Positions 10,866 through 20,850 of a stretch of 64,000 nucleotides of DNA are shown piece after piece. The position numbers were made by a program, and so were the translations under genes. This DNA comes from Nitzschia sp. DOCU1 (taxonomy: Eukaryota > Bacillariophyta > Bacillariophyceae > Bacillariales > Bacillariaceae). The notes under the pieces were generated by a model. That model searched no databases and was not told the DNA's origin. It saw only the letters and a list, made by a program, of their open reading frames with translations. Within the stretch, counting starts at the first letter, position 1. Each line of letters begins with the position of its first letter. Location: NCBI GenBank assembly GCA_951394045.1, contig OX595998.1, positions 1,736,001-1,800,000 of the forward strand, read 5' to 3'.

Positions 10866-12551
10866 ATGACGACCGACGATGAAAAGTATCACAAACGTAC
10901 GGTGCAACGCCAACAAAGGTTACGACAAAGTCTGTTAACCTTTGGTGCCAGTTTGGTGGTCTTGGTGTATACCTGGCGGACCATGTGGGACATTCCTGAA
11001 CATGCCGAGTCTCGACGCCGTGCCGTGCTAGAAGAGCAACGACGAGAGCAATTGCGTGCGGGTGGTGCTGGTGGTGGTGGGGGTCAACAACTAGATGCAC
11101 AGGGACGTCGACGTCGTCCCATGGAACAACCTCAGCGTCAACCTCAGGATCGTAAACGCAAGAATCAAGAATCTCAGGGCTTGTTTGGACGATTGTTTGG
11201 GGCGGACAATATTGCACAATTTGAACCACACCTACAAGAACTGGAACAACGCGTGCTCAAGAACGAAAATCATGGCACGCGTTGGGTTCGTGACGATTTG
11301 TTGCCGTCCTTGTCGGCGGGGGATGAAAAACCGTCGCTCGAGTCGACACGAGATCGTCGGCAGTGGGGTCGAAGTCCGCAACGATATTTTGCTGTCCGAC
11401 ACTTGGGTATGAGCATGGCATGGGAAACGCACGCCAATCAAGTCAATTTAGATCAAGGTCCTGCCGTGGATTACACCCAGCATTCCTATCAATATCCTAC
11501 CAAACTTTATGAATTGCCAAAGCTGGGGGAGTATCCTCCCCTCGTTCCACTCAAAGAATTGATGCAAACCTGGCCTCAAGATGAATTGGATCATCCCCCG
11601 AATCCTATTCAGGAACGGCTTGTGCATTTTGATTATACGAATCCTCATGATTTGGAAGCTGCCAAATTGTTTCGAGATGCCAAACTTCCGTTTAAGCTTG
11701 TCAATGTTCCTGAAGTTGTAAAGGCGGGACAAATTTGGACGGACGCCTATGTCTCTCAAAATTTTGATTCGACCCATGGTCCCTTTCCTCAAGCTCAAGG
11801 CACTTGTCAAGAATCGGCAGACAATTTCTTTGCCTTTTTTACACAACCCGCTTGGCCTGTCTCCCTTCTAGGTGTTCCGCCGACTCGCAATAGCGATTAT
11901 ACTTTTGCCAAGTGGGCTCGACATGCCAAATACGCTGATGCAGTACGCCTAGATGCGAATCAACCCCACATGTATTTCCAAGCGGGCGTCGACAAGGAAG
12001 AACGGCATTTGCCCAAGAAAGATTGGACGTTTATTTCGAGAGATTTACCCTCCTTTTCGTCTCCCACGGAAACCTTTTTTGTCTTTGATCCTTCGGGTCA
12101 AAAAGGCATTCAATGTCGATTTGGAGAACGTGGTGTTACTGCCGCGACCCATTTTGATTCGGGACGCAACATGGTGGCCATGGTGACGGGTGCTAAACGC
12201 TACATTCTAAGTCCGCCCAGCCAATGTACCAAATTGGCCATTGTTACCAGTCGTGGTCATCCAATTTTTAGACATTCCATGCTCAATTTTGGTCATTTGA
12301 AGGATTTGGACAACGCCGACATGCCAGAGGGGGAACGGGCCTGGTTGGAACGTGCTGGAGATGCCATGGCATTGGATACGGTACTCAAAGCCGGAGAAGT
12401 CCTCTACATCCCTAGCCATTGGTTCCACTATATTACAAGCTTGCAAAAAAGTGGTCAGTGCAATGTCCGAAGCGGCGTCGATGTCGAAGGCGATGCCTAT
12501 TTTGGAGGTCGGGCCGAAGTGGTGGAAAAGTGCGAAGCGGCGTATTATTGA
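10866..12551 (+). CDS. Membrane-anchored cupin-8/JmjC-like 2-oxoglutarate oxygenase
   Basis: A 561-residue type II membrane protein. The ATG at 10866 follows a plausible leader and precedes a single membrane segment at about residues 24-40 (LLTFGASLVVLVYTWRTMW). A Gly/Arg/Gln-rich linker follows. The C-terminal half has the cupin-8 (JmjC-like) pattern. An iron-binding HxD is seen in THFDSGRNM near residue 428, followed by GAKRYILSPP, and the distal His is in the block LYIPSHWFHYI near 516. These are the Fe(II) ligands of 2-oxoglutarate-dependent hydroxylases. An upstream GQKGIQCRFGERG fits the sheet before the HxD. The anchor places the enzyme in the ER or Golgi lumen rather than the nucleus, so protein or glycan hydroxylation is more likely than histone demethylation. 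The substrate is unknown. Confidence 0.75.
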   Translation: MTTDDEKYHKRTVQRQQRLRQSLLTFGASLVVLVYTWRTMWDIPEHAESRRRAVLEEQRREQLRAGGAGGGGGQQLDAQGRRRRPMEQPQRQPQDRKRKNQESQGLFGRLFGADNIAQFEPHLQELEQRVLKNENHGTRWVRDDLLPSLSAGDEKPSLESTRDRRQWGRSPQRYFAVRHLGMSMAWETHANQVNLDQGPAVDYTQHSYQYPTKLYELPKLGEYPPLVPLKELMQTWPQDELDHPPNPIQERLVHFDYTNPHDLEAAKLFRDAKLPFKLVNVPEVVKAGQIWTDAYVSQNFDSTHGPFPQAQGTCQESADNFFAFFTQPAWPVSLLGVPPTRNSDYTFAKWARHAKYADAVRLDANQPHMYFQAGVDKEERHLPKKDWTFISRDLPSFSSPTETFFVFDPSGQKGIQCRFGERGVTAATHFDSGRNMVAMVTGAKRYILSPPSQCTKLAIVTSRGHPIFRHSMLNFGHLKDLDNADMPEGERAWLERAGDAMALDTVLKAGEVLYIPSHWFHYITSLQKSGQCNVRSGVDVEGDAYFGGRAEVVEKCEAAYY

Positions 12552-12790
12552 TCATAGAAAAGTAACTACTACTACGAATCAGACACAAATAGATGGAATA
12601 CAGTTGTATTTTACCATGACTCTACTCTAACGGCTTATAAAGGGTTGAGCTCTATCGATACCCTGTCGTAGCTAGAGCTAGCAAAAGTCGCAATGCCATG
12701 TTATGCTAGCTACCGGTAGTTGTTGCAGCCCAAGGACGACTCCTGGACTGGTTTCATTCCTTCGCGCGCGAAGAACCGCGCGAAATCGCG

Positions 12791-12902
12791 CCCGTGACTG
12801 AAGACTCATGAATCCACGACTCAAGTTTCTCGGCAAGGACAGCGCAATTTCTTCCGCCGACCATGACACCTTCGGAAGACTTCCCACCGTCATCGAGCCA
12901 CC
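12791..12902 (+). repeat. Upstream block shared with 15221-15354, copy A
   Basis: About 110 bp in the 462-bp gap before the glycosyltransferase gene. It shares ordered blocks with the DNA before the next plus-strand gene: gtgactga, actcat, atccacgact, gtttct, ggcaa, acagcg, gatgacacctt-like and ccgtcatcgagccac. It ends about 110 bp before the ATG. It could be a duplicated promoter or 5' UTR module, or a short dispersed repeat. Confidence 0.6.
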
Positions 12903-13013
12903 AATAGACACACAGCGCATCAATCAATAGCTCTCCGATAGTCTTTACTACAACGAGAGCGAGAGAGAGCGCGGCATGGGCTGCATGAAACCTCACAAAG
13001 CACCATCCTCAGA

Positions 13014-14978
13014 ATGCCGCCACCCTCCTCATTTTCCAAGTTCTGCCTGGTGGTCGCCCTTGCCGTGGCGTCTCGTCGGTTATGGGTCCAAATGGGAGGT
13101 GAAATCTCTTTAATACCCAGCGCATATTATTCTTATTGGGGTGAAGAGCCACTGCTAGTACCCGACGTTCGCGCTTCACCCCCTGAAGAAACATCCTGGG
13201 GATCATCTGCGCATCCGCATTCAAAATTTCACAACCTCAATAACAGTGCCGTAATCCTCAGGGGCGTCAGGGACTTCTTTGAATCCTTGCCACAAGTCCT
13301 TCAAGATCGACTCGCGAAAACTGCCATTGTTTGGACGACACGAGGCGTGCTCACAGAATGCGAGGCTGCTCGCCTATGGCATTTGGTGGAGACAACACCG
13401 CCGGCAATGGATATATGGATCTCTCATGCGCATCATACGCTCAATGAAACCCAACAAGCCATGAGCATGGCCTGGCTAGATCGTTTACCGCGAGTTGTCC
13501 GTCTCGTTCCACAACGTAGGACTCCTATCCCAAAGTTTGACACAAAGCAGTCGGGCACTAGCAAGTCTTCGTTTTTGGCGTTTGTGGCGTCCGTGTTAGA
13601 AGATGGTTACGACTTTGTATGGCACATGGAAAACGATGTGTTTTACTCGGGACCATGGATTGAATTCTTTCAAGAACAAGCCAAAGACCCCACAACGGAT
13701 CTAATACCCATGACTATCATCAACCAAGAAGAAGGACATTGGCGGTTTGATAAACGATGTAAAGTACTGGGAGACAAATGCAAAGCCATTGCACCTTACC
13801 AATGTGGCTGGATGCTTTCTAGATTCTCTACCCGACTCGCAAGACTGTTGTGGGAAAACCTTGCAAATGTCACGGGGCATCATGAGGCTGTGACAATTCA
13901 ATTTGCCTTGAGAAACAACATGACGATTCGACAGTTGGATCCTTCGGCTGTTGACGCTTGTCGATTTCGGCATGCACAACACGCCCAAAAATTGCTTTAT
14001 CAGAATATTGGCTTTTTCAAACCACGCTATGCCGCACTGATACATCCCGTCAAGTGTGTCGCCTATGATCAAGGTGAATTTGATATCCATCAAGACTTAG
14101 CGCGATGGGCCTATCGAAATCCTTTGGGTACAATGGATATATGGAAGAAAGCCAGGTATGTCAACGCAAAGTCGTTGCACATTTATTGGATGCCATCATC
14201 CGTATCATCCGACGGCAGCACCAGCACCAACACCAGCAAACGAACCCCAAAGAGTCCAATGCTAGAGCTCCCTGCATTGTTTCAGCCAGCGACCAGCGTC
14301 CACATACCAAGAGTATCGGCTCAAGATGTGACAAAGATGACAGCAAATGGGACCTTGGCGTTGTGGAACGATACGCTCAGAGAAGTCGCTAATTCTGATA
14401 CCGGTCTACTCATGCCGCCGGAATTTTACAGCGACGTGGCCGAAACGTTGACTTTGGCATTTGCGATTCAGCAAGCCTACGAGGCGGGGCACGATTTGGC
14501 TCTCTTTATTTCAGAGTCGACCTTTATCACAAGAGTTTTTCTTGCCAATTGGTACAAACAACTAAGCCGTCTCGATTTGAGACAACCGTCTTGGAACGTG
14601 ATGGTATGGCGTTCGGATCCACGTCATCCCATGATCGGTGGGAGAGCAAAAGGAAAGGCAGAGCGATGGTACCATCCTTCTTCTTCTCCAGAGTCTACAC
14701 AGCCAGATGTTTCTCACGACTCGCCTATTTCCATCAGTCGACGGGGCATGAAGAAAATTCTTTCTCAAATTTGTAGTCGTCATTCTTCAGTCAAAAACAA
14801 CAGGGACGGAGAAATCGTTTGGAAGATTCCTCATACCACCCACAAGAACAGCGCCCTGTCTTCTCTTGCGGAAGCGGCCTTACCAGACGTCTTTATTTCG
14901 GAGTCGGACTTGTTCTACAGCAAGAGCTCGTTGGATCGGATGCCGTCGTCGTTTGTCGTCTCATCAGAGTATTTGTGA
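13014..14978 (+). CDS. Golgi-type glycosyltransferase-like protein, two modules
   Basis: 654 residues with an N-terminal hydrophobic segment (about 8-21) that fits a signal anchor. The first module (about residues 85-370) contains HMENDVFYSGPW near 203. This is an acidic END motif where GT-A enzymes carry DxD, and it follows SFLAFVASVLEDGYDFVW. Cys-containing blocks follow (CKVLGDKCKAIAPYQCGW). The second module (about 450-640) has ALFISESTFITRVF and SISRRGMKKILSQI. These resemble the acceptor-side and 'ISrrGakkLL' blocks of GT25-like transferases, but with SES instead of EDD. I infer two transferase folds in one chain, the second possibly lacking metal binding. No exact CAZy family can be set by eye. 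The upstream block is shared with the next gene. Confidence 0.55.
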   Translation: MPPPSSFSKFCLVVALAVASRRLWVQMGGEISLIPSAYYSYWGEEPLLVPDVRASPPEETSWGSSAHPHSKFHNLNNSAVILRGVRDFFESLPQVLQDRLAKTAIVWTTRGVLTECEAARLWHLVETTPPAMDIWISHAHHTLNETQQAMSMAWLDRLPRVVRLVPQRRTPIPKFDTKQSGTSKSSFLAFVASVLEDGYDFVWHMENDVFYSGPWIEFFQEQAKDPTTDLIPMTIINQEEGHWRFDKRCKVLGDKCKAIAPYQCGWMLSRFSTRLARLLWENLANVTGHHEAVTIQFALRNNMTIRQLDPSAVDACRFRHAQHAQKLLYQNIGFFKPRYAALIHPVKCVAYDQGEFDIHQDLARWAYRNPLGTMDIWKKARYVNAKSLHIYWMPSSVSSDGSTSTNTSKRTPKSPMLELPALFQPATSVHIPRVSAQDVTKMTANGTLALWNDTLREVANSDTGLLMPPEFYSDVAETLTLAFAIQQAYEAGHDLALFISESTFITRVFLANWYKQLSRLDLRQPSWNVMVWRSDPRHPMIGGRAKGKAERWYHPSSSPESTQPDVSHDSPISISRRGMKKILSQICSRHSSVKNNRDGEIVWKIPHTTHKNSALSSLAEAALPDVFISESDLFYSKSSLDRMPSSFVVSSEYL

Positions 14979-15220
14979 GCGTCCCCTGCTGGACAATAAA
15001 GCAATAGCTTACTACTAGTTAGTAGTAGCTACTCTACAAGCAAGTAACTGGATAGTGCGCGCTCTTCGCTGCTTTAATAGTAGAAGCAAGGATGACAGCA
15101 GCAACTAGGTCTGGCAGGATCTCTAGCTAGTACATGTTGTCAGTTTTTTCGGTGGGCGCTTCGTAGCTAGGTAGTACTAGCCAAAAGGACGACTCTCCCC
15201 CGACTGCAGGCCTCCCGACG

Positions 15221-15354
15221 ACCGTGACTGACTCATCGATCCACGACTGACGTTTCTGGGCAACAACAGCGACGACCATGATGGGCGAGACCACATCACG
15301 ACGATGACACCTTTGGCTCTTGCCAGCACGTCCCCTCGCCGTCATCGAGCCACT
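15221..15354 (+). repeat. Upstream block shared with 12791-12902, copy B
   Basis: Lies in the 447-bp gap before the fibrillin-like gene, ending about 72 bp before its ATG. The block order matches copy A, with a central insertion of about 35 bp. The rest of the gap (14979-15220) shows only tagta runs. Confidence 0.6.
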
Positions 15355-15425
15355 GAACGTACACAAAAGCGCTTCGAGCTCTTTAACATTCTCAAAGCAT
15401 TGCATCAGCTCGCAGCAACGAAACA

Positions 15426-16318
15426 ATGGCTCAAGATCCAAGTCTTCTACCCGGTCGAAGAACGACGGCATTCCTACTGCTATGCACCGCCGTCCATCTA
15501 TCCATAGCGACATCCTTTGTTCCGTCCATTCAATCACCACGATCTACGGCTGCTACTTTGCCAGTATTATTCAGTACACCATCGCCGCAAGAACAACAAC
15601 CCAAGAAGAAGAATTTGGATGCCGACTTTGACTACCAAGAACTGAAAATTCAATTGCGAGCCATGAAGGAACAAAATCTGGAATCCGCCGCCAATCGACT
15701 TCAAGATGCCAAACGAGGAGAACTAGAAGGATATGTTCGTAGAATTCTGGCTCGACGAGAGTCCTCTGTACCATTATGGAATCTAGCGTCCCAATTGCCA
15801 GGGACGAATTGGCGGTTGGGATTTTCGACACAAGCCGTCACGAATGAAAGTCTACCGTCGGGAGCACAAGTACAGCTCAAATTTCGAGATGACAAGCGCG
15901 TTGATTATATCTTGGAATTTACAAAAACATGGGGACTTAACAAGTTGACCGCCGAATCGTACTATCAAGTAGATGTGAGTCGAAGTTTGGATCTTGCTGG
16001 AGGAACGGGGACGAATAGTGTTTGAAATGGATCGTTTTCTCACGCCGCTACTTTCCACCTTAGTCATCTCCGGTACATCCTGGTTGGGTCACATATACCT
16101 ACGACAAAATTACTACGGATGTGTTGGGCTTTCAAAATTTAGGTCTTGGGAACCTAATGAAAGGTAGAACCTCGGTCATTCAAACCGTCTATTTCGACAG
16201 TGACATGTGGATTGAAATGGGCAAAGACGGGCCTTACGAATATTTCAATGTCTATGTTCGCGAAGTTGATGACTCGGATAGCGACTGGAATAACCAAGAC
16301 ATTGACCTCAGTGACTAA
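15426..16318 (+). CDS. Plastid-targeted fibrillin/PAP-like lipid-associated protein
   Basis: Two exons, 15426-15974 and 16064-16318, give 267 residues. The intron is 89 bp (GTGAGT...TTAG, phase 0). Without splicing the frame stops at 16025, and the second frame would start inside a conserved stretch. The N-terminus has a hydrophobic signal (AFLLLCTAVHLSIATS) followed by SFVPS. This matches the bipartite targeting pattern of diatom plastids, where an aromatic residue follows the cleavage site. The mature part carries GTNWRLGFST and, at the end, MWIEMGKDGPYEYFNVYVR, resembling the lipocalin-like first and last strands of plastid lipid-associated proteins. A role in plastoglobule or thylakoid lipid binding is inferred from this resemblance. 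The exon join is firmer than the family call. Confidence 0.6.
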
Positions 16319-16420
16319 GCTCATGTAGTCTAGTAGCATTATCTATCACAGGTGAAAGCATATGAAGTGTAGTATACCTAGGATAGGTATTATGTGGGCA
16401 TTTCCAGTGATAAAAGGCTA

Positions 16421-17704
16421 TTAGGCGAAGTAAAGAGACATGGCCACGGTTGCCATGCTGATCCCGATTCCCGTCCACGTCGCTACCATGTCGCTGCCAC
16501 TGGCGGTGGCCTCGTCACGCAACTGGCGGCTCGAAGCACTGGCTCTAGAGTTCTCATCGTCGATCGGAACACAGAAACCTCCCAAAATGGAGTCTTCATT
16601 CATTGCGCAATAGTTCATGTCGCCACAAACAAGGTAGTTGTTTTGTGGGACGTTGGGATCGCACTCAATAACGTCAAGTTTGTCGACGTGGTCGCTCTTT
16701 CGTTTAGGAACATCCTCTCGGGAAAGTCGCTTGTCGACCCCCCGTGCCGCGGGGTCCCTAACATATTTCTTCTTACCTGGACCCCGAGGGCGTTGCACTG
16801 ACGGTCCGTTCGCATCGAGTGGAGCAGGCTTTTTGCGGGACTCGACAACATTACGATATTCCGCTCTGAGTTCCTCGTGACGCTCAAATCGCTTTTCGAA
16901 GAACTGGCCGGGTTCACGTAGGTCGTTTCGTAGCTCACGCTCAGTGTTTGTAGAAGTTGACGCCGTCTTGCCCTGTGAGCCACGGATTGGCATACAGTAC
17001 CCTCCTAAACCAGAGCCCTGTTTGGGATGGCAGTACTCGGATTTTGCACAAGCCGGGTCTCGACTTGTCCGGGATGGGTTGCACTCGATCTCAGCAGACG
17101 AGGGAGTCGACTCAGGCAAAGTTGTCGTTACTTCTTCTAGAGGTTGTTGATTCCAAACATCCGGCTTCGATCTGACTCTGTCAGTGTGTTCGTTTGGTTC
17201 GTTCTGCGAATATCCCCCACCTCGGCTCTTTATTCCAGCTGCTACAGTGTTGGAGGGCGTAGGGAAATTGATCGCCTCTGCCATGGTGTTGACTTTGGCC
17301 ACACAGTATCCACCTAATGTGGAGCCCTTATGTTCCATGCAGTACTTCAGTGCACCACAGGAAAGCGACTCGCTGTCTGGATTAGCAGTGTGAGGATCGC
17401 ACTCGATTGCCTTTTTAAACTCCTCGAATCTGTCCTCATGATGTTGCATGTCCTGAGTGGGGTTAGGATGATTGTTCGCCTCTTTGATGACATTCTTCTT
17501 TTGTTTCCTCTTTTCAAGGGCCTCTTTGGCATCTTTGAATCGATCGCCTGATTCGGTTTCGGTCGACAATACATTGGACCTGGTTCCTTGTTGTTGGCCG
17601 TTGACAGCGCTGTCCACGCCGGCCTCCCTTGTTCTTGCGAGAGTCGAGGCACCGACAGCGTTTACAGTCAAAATGGCACACAGGGCGATAGAAGGAAGAC
17701 GCAT
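16421..17704 (-). CDS. Secreted protein with three C-x(10-13)-C-x5-C-x11-C modules and GPI-like tail
   Basis: 427 residues. Residues 1-19 are a clean signal peptide (LPSIALCAILTVNAVGAS). Three copies of one Cys module start near residues 101, 206 and 347. Each opens with IEC[DN]P, has a Tyr before the third Cys and ends LGG[YF]C. The spacings are C-x13/10/11-C, C-x5-C and C-x11-C. The linkers are charged and low complexity. The last 18 residues (TWTGIGISMATVAMSLYFA) are hydrophobic and follow small residues (SGSD), which looks like a GPI-attachment signal. I do not recognise the module from a named family. An extracellular, wall-associated role is inferred. The gene is convergent with the fibrillin-like gene. 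Confidence 0.68.
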   Translation of the reverse strand: MRLPSIALCAILTVNAVGASTLARTREAGVDSAVNGQQQGTRSNVLSTETESGDRFKDAKEALEKRKQKKNVIKEANNHPNPTQDMQHHEDRFEEFKKAIECDPHTANPDSESLSCGALKYCMEHKGSTLGGYCVAKVNTMAEAINFPTPSNTVAAGIKSRGGGYSQNEPNEHTDRVRSKPDVWNQQPLEEVTTTLPESTPSSAEIECNPSRTSRDPACAKSEYCHPKQGSGLGGYCMPIRGSQGKTASTSTNTERELRNDLREPGQFFEKRFERHEELRAEYRNVVESRKKPAPLDANGPSVQRPRGPGKKKYVRDPAARGVDKRLSREDVPKRKSDHVDKLDVIECDPNVPQNNYLVCGDMNYCAMNEDSILGGFCVPIDDENSRASASSRQLRDEATASGSDMVATWTGIGISMATVAMSLYFA

Positions 17705-18619
17705 GATTTTTAAGTTTCAATCGACAGTGGAGTTTGTGATTACTGAAAGAAAAATTGAGCTGCCGAGGATTTAACTTTGGCTGCGAGATCTTGTGACCTC
17801 CGTCTCGGAACGTCGAATTACTTCATGTGCGACGAAATTCTTTGCTCGACAATCAGGTTGTACATGCATGTAGTTCAAAAATGTGGCTTGGCCAAAGATA
17901 TTATGCTGGTGAAGAATCTGGTGAGATTTTTCTAATTGTGAAAATGAAGGTATGCATTCCTTGAGTCGACGAAATAATCGTCAGGGATGGCCAAAAGTAA
18001 CTTCCAATCGCCGAATTTGTGGCGGCAGGAAAGTCAAATTTTTGGGATAGGCCGAAACTCAAACCCCGCGAACATAGATTTAACGATGGTCGCGGATTTC
18101 TCTCGACATAAGCCATAGCTATGTATGAGCCGCTGTTTTGTTCGTTGCTACGTTCTGTATTACCTGAATGTCTGGGGCGCTTCCCGCAGAGTACGACCTC
18201 ACTATTCTAGAGCTAGTGAGCGGACAGCAGATAACAACGTACGTAGCACCAACATCTGCACAATGAGACAACAAGAGACTGCTGCAGATACAAGGCTTTT
18301 GGCCATGGCTCGCCGATCGATTTACATTTTGTGTCGTTTGCGCCTTCAGTCTAAAAAAACTTACCGTAGTCGGTCCAGTCAAAATCTTCGACTCCTTTGA
18401 ACATCGGTAGACGGCCATACTGCACGATACCTCTCCGCCTCTTTTACTAAAAAATGCACGCACAAGTCAGTACTGATTCTACGCACGAGGCTCTTGGTTG
18501 CAGATACGCTCATGAGTTCATTCGGCTCGCATCCATCGTCACCCCGTGCTTGGTGAAGCATCGCTTGTGTATCGAAATAACCTCCGGGCTATCTCATCTA
18601 TCCAACTACAACTATCAAG
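17705..18619. other. Divergent region upstream of RPS3
   Basis: 915 bp between the secreted-protein gene and RPS3. An ATG-initiated 40-nt minus-strand stretch at 18404-18365 ends in a GTAAGT-like donor, but no downstream exon could be joined. The region probably contains the RPS3 promoter. Confidence 0.35.
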
Positions 18620-19414
18620 ATGGCCACCACTCGTCGATTGTCGTGCAAGAAAAAGTTTGTAGCTGACGGTGTCTTCTACGCCGAGCTTAACGAGTTGTTG
18701 ACTCGGGAGCTTGCCGAAGATGGTTACGCTGGAGTCGAAGTTCGCACCACGCCCCACCGAACGGAGATTATCATCCGTGCCACTCGTACCCAGAACGTCT
18801 TGGGAGAGAACGGTCGCCGCATCCGTGAATTGACCAGCGTCGTGCAAAAGCGATTTGGCTTTGCCGACGGTGCTGTCGAGTTGTACGCCGAACGCGTCCA
18901 GAACCGTGGTTTGTGTGCTCAGGCCCAGGCCGAGTCGCTCAAATTCAAGTTGTTGGGTGGATTGGCTGTTCGACGAGCTTGCTATGGTGTTGTCCGTTTC
19001 GTTATGGAGGCTTCCGCCAAGGGTTGTGAGGTTATTGTTACTGGAAAGCTTCGAGGACAACGTGCCAAGGCGATGAAGTTTGGAGACGGTTACATGATCA
19101 AGACGGGTCACGCCGGACAAGTCTACACGGACACTGCCGTCCGTCACGTTTTGATGCGTCAAGGTGTTATTGGAATCAAGGTTTCCATCTTTTTGCCACA
19201 CGATCCCAAGGGACAAATGGGACCCAAGATTCCACTGGACGATGTTGTGACGATTTTGGAGCCCAAGGAAGAAGTCGACCCCGCAGCACTCTTGGCAGCA
19301 CAACAGGCACAACAGCAAGCGGCCGCCATGGCGGCTGCAGCTGCGGCGGCACAGGCTCCCATGGGTGTTCCGGAGCCTGCCATGGAAGATCCCGCCATGG
19401 CTGCTGGATTCTAA
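18620..19414 (+). CDS. RPS3: 40S ribosomal protein S3 (uS3)
   Basis: Component of the small ribosomal subunit at the mRNA entry channel. 264 residues in one exon. The N-terminal KH domain is clear: [20 protein letters not shown], then [20 protein letters not shown] and [10 protein letters not shown] as the KH GxxG-type loop. The C-terminal S3 domain follows, with [16 protein letters not shown] and [20 protein letters not shown], ending at the conserved [21 protein letters not shown] block (here IPLDD). The last 40 residues are an Ala/Gln/Met/Pro-rich tail (about 275-kDa-like low complexity, no charge pattern) unlike the acidic or Thr-rich tails of animal S3. The start has a good context (CAAGATGGCC). 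Confidence 0.97.
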   Translation: MATTRRLSCKKKFVADGVFYAELNELLTRELAEDGYAGVEVRTTPHRTEIIIRATRTQNVLGENGRRIRELTSVVQKRFGFADGAVELYAERVQNRGLCAQAQAESLKFKLLGGLAVRRACYGVVRFVMEASAKGCEVIVTGKLRGQRAKAMKFGDGYMIKTGHAGQVYTDTAVRHVLMRQGVIGIKVSIFLPHDPKGQMGPKIPLDDVVTILEPKEEVDPAALLAAQQAQQQAAAMAAAAAAAQAPMGVPEPAMEDPAMAAGF

Positions 19415-20099
19415 ATTTGCTTTTAGCATTGTGACTCGTTTTCCATAGTATAAGCAATAGTTCTGGGTAGGATATGCATACAAGTAGATTAGCTTGATTT
19501 GTTCGGGAGTCTGATTCCGACTTGAGGTATCGTTCAAACGATCCTCGACAGTTGGAGCCGTTCTGTGATCGACCATACTCTGCGTAGACAGTGCCTGCCA
19601 ACACTCGGCCAATTCTCCAGTAATCTGGTACGAGCTCTTCGATACTAACTAATAGCTAACTGAGCTTTGACAAACTCTTTGAAAGCACAGCCCTCTACTA
19701 GGTAATTTGTTTTCCTTTCCCCACATAGTATCTGTAGATTTGACTTCCATGCTTGCGCATTCAATGGCCTAGTATGCTCGGACTAGTCGACCTATTGAAT
19801 GTTGACTAAGTGGACTGACTTTCATTTACCGCTTTACTTGGAATATCAGCCACAACCACTCGCGCGCTGGAGAGCCCCCCTCGAGCCAACGACGACTCGA
19901 GAGCAACACAGATGCGGCACTATTTCCACCACTTAGTTTAGTCGACCATGTGAGTTATCATGTCCCCGTTGAGGATGGATTGAAAGTTGCACGTAAATCG
20001 CAGTTAACTCTGCGTAGTCCTTGTCCATCCCACAACTTCTCTCACACTCTTTCTTTGTTTTGCTGCTTTGGAACAACAGTCTAGTGCTCATTTCACAAA
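19415..20099. other. Intergenic between two ribosomal protein genes
   Basis: 685 bp separating RPS3 and RPL26 on the same strand. Pyrimidine-rich DNA (ctctcacactctttctttg) lies just before the RPL26 start, as is common for ribosomal protein genes. No RNA gene is recognised. Confidence 0.4.
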
Positions 20100-20513
20100 A
20101 TGAAGTTCAGCCCCAATGTTTCGTCCAGCCGCCGCAAGGCACGCAAGGCCCATTTCGGTGCCCACTCTGAAGCCCGACGCAAATTGATGTCTGCCAACTT
20201 GTCCAAGGAGCTTCAAGCTAGACATGGCGTCCGCAGCATGCCTATTCGTAAGGACGACGAAGTCCTCATCACCCGGGGAATGTACAAGACGCGTGAGGGC
20301 AAGGTCACTGCTGTCTACCGAAAGAAATGGGTTGTCCACGTCGAACGAATCACCCGAGATAAGGTCAATGGCGCCCCTGTTCCTGTGGGTATTCCGGCTT
20401 CGTCACTAGTGATTACCAAGCTCAAATTGGACAAGGACCGAAAGGCAAAATTGGAAGCCAAGGCCTCCAAGGAAACCAAGAAGGAGGATGCCACCATGAG
20501 CAACGTTGATTAA
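20100..20513 (+). CDS. RPL26: 60S ribosomal protein L26 (uL24)
   Basis: Large-subunit protein near the exit tunnel. 137 residues, the usual length, in one exon. The N-terminus is [19 protein letters not shown], followed by [18 protein letters not shown] and the KOW motif [19 protein letters not shown]. The tail is Lys-rich. The ATG is preceded by CACAAA. Identity is unambiguous. Confidence 0.97.
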   Translation: MKFSPNVSSSRRKARKAHFGAHSEARRKLMSANLSKELQARHGVRSMPIRKDDEVLITRGMYKTREGKVTAVYRKKWVVHVERITRDKVNGAPVPVGIPASSLVITKLKLDKDRKAKLEAKASKETKKEDATMSNVD

Positions 20514-20850
20514 ACTAGATGAAAGTAGACTGCAATCTGTAGTGCTTGGTCTGTTGCTTTCTTGTGGGGATGGTACATGAATCAATGTTGCATGGGTTGC
20601 AATAATCAAGGGGGTTGTTCACCGTCTACCAGCACATTTGACTCTCAAATCACAAGCAAAGCGTGGCAAAAGACAGCTGCTATTGCTAGTTCATGTACGT
20701 TTGATGTCTTGTTGGCCACTAGCTACAGTACAGAAGCAGGTTCGGGTTTCAACTCCAAATTAAACTTCTACTATTTAGTATTATTGCGTGCGTCCGAGCT
20801 CAAAACTGCAAGAAGGTGCCCGGCAAGGGGTTGCGCATTCGTCCTTCGCA
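20514..20850. other. Convergent intergenic region
   Basis: 337 bp of 3' flanks between RPL26 and the P/T-rich gene. Nothing else is seen. Confidence 0.4.

Noticed and set aside
18365..18404. Minus-strand mini-exon MFKGVEDFDWTDYG ending in GTAAGT
   Set aside because: The text and the donor look real, but no second exon with conserved content could be joined below it.
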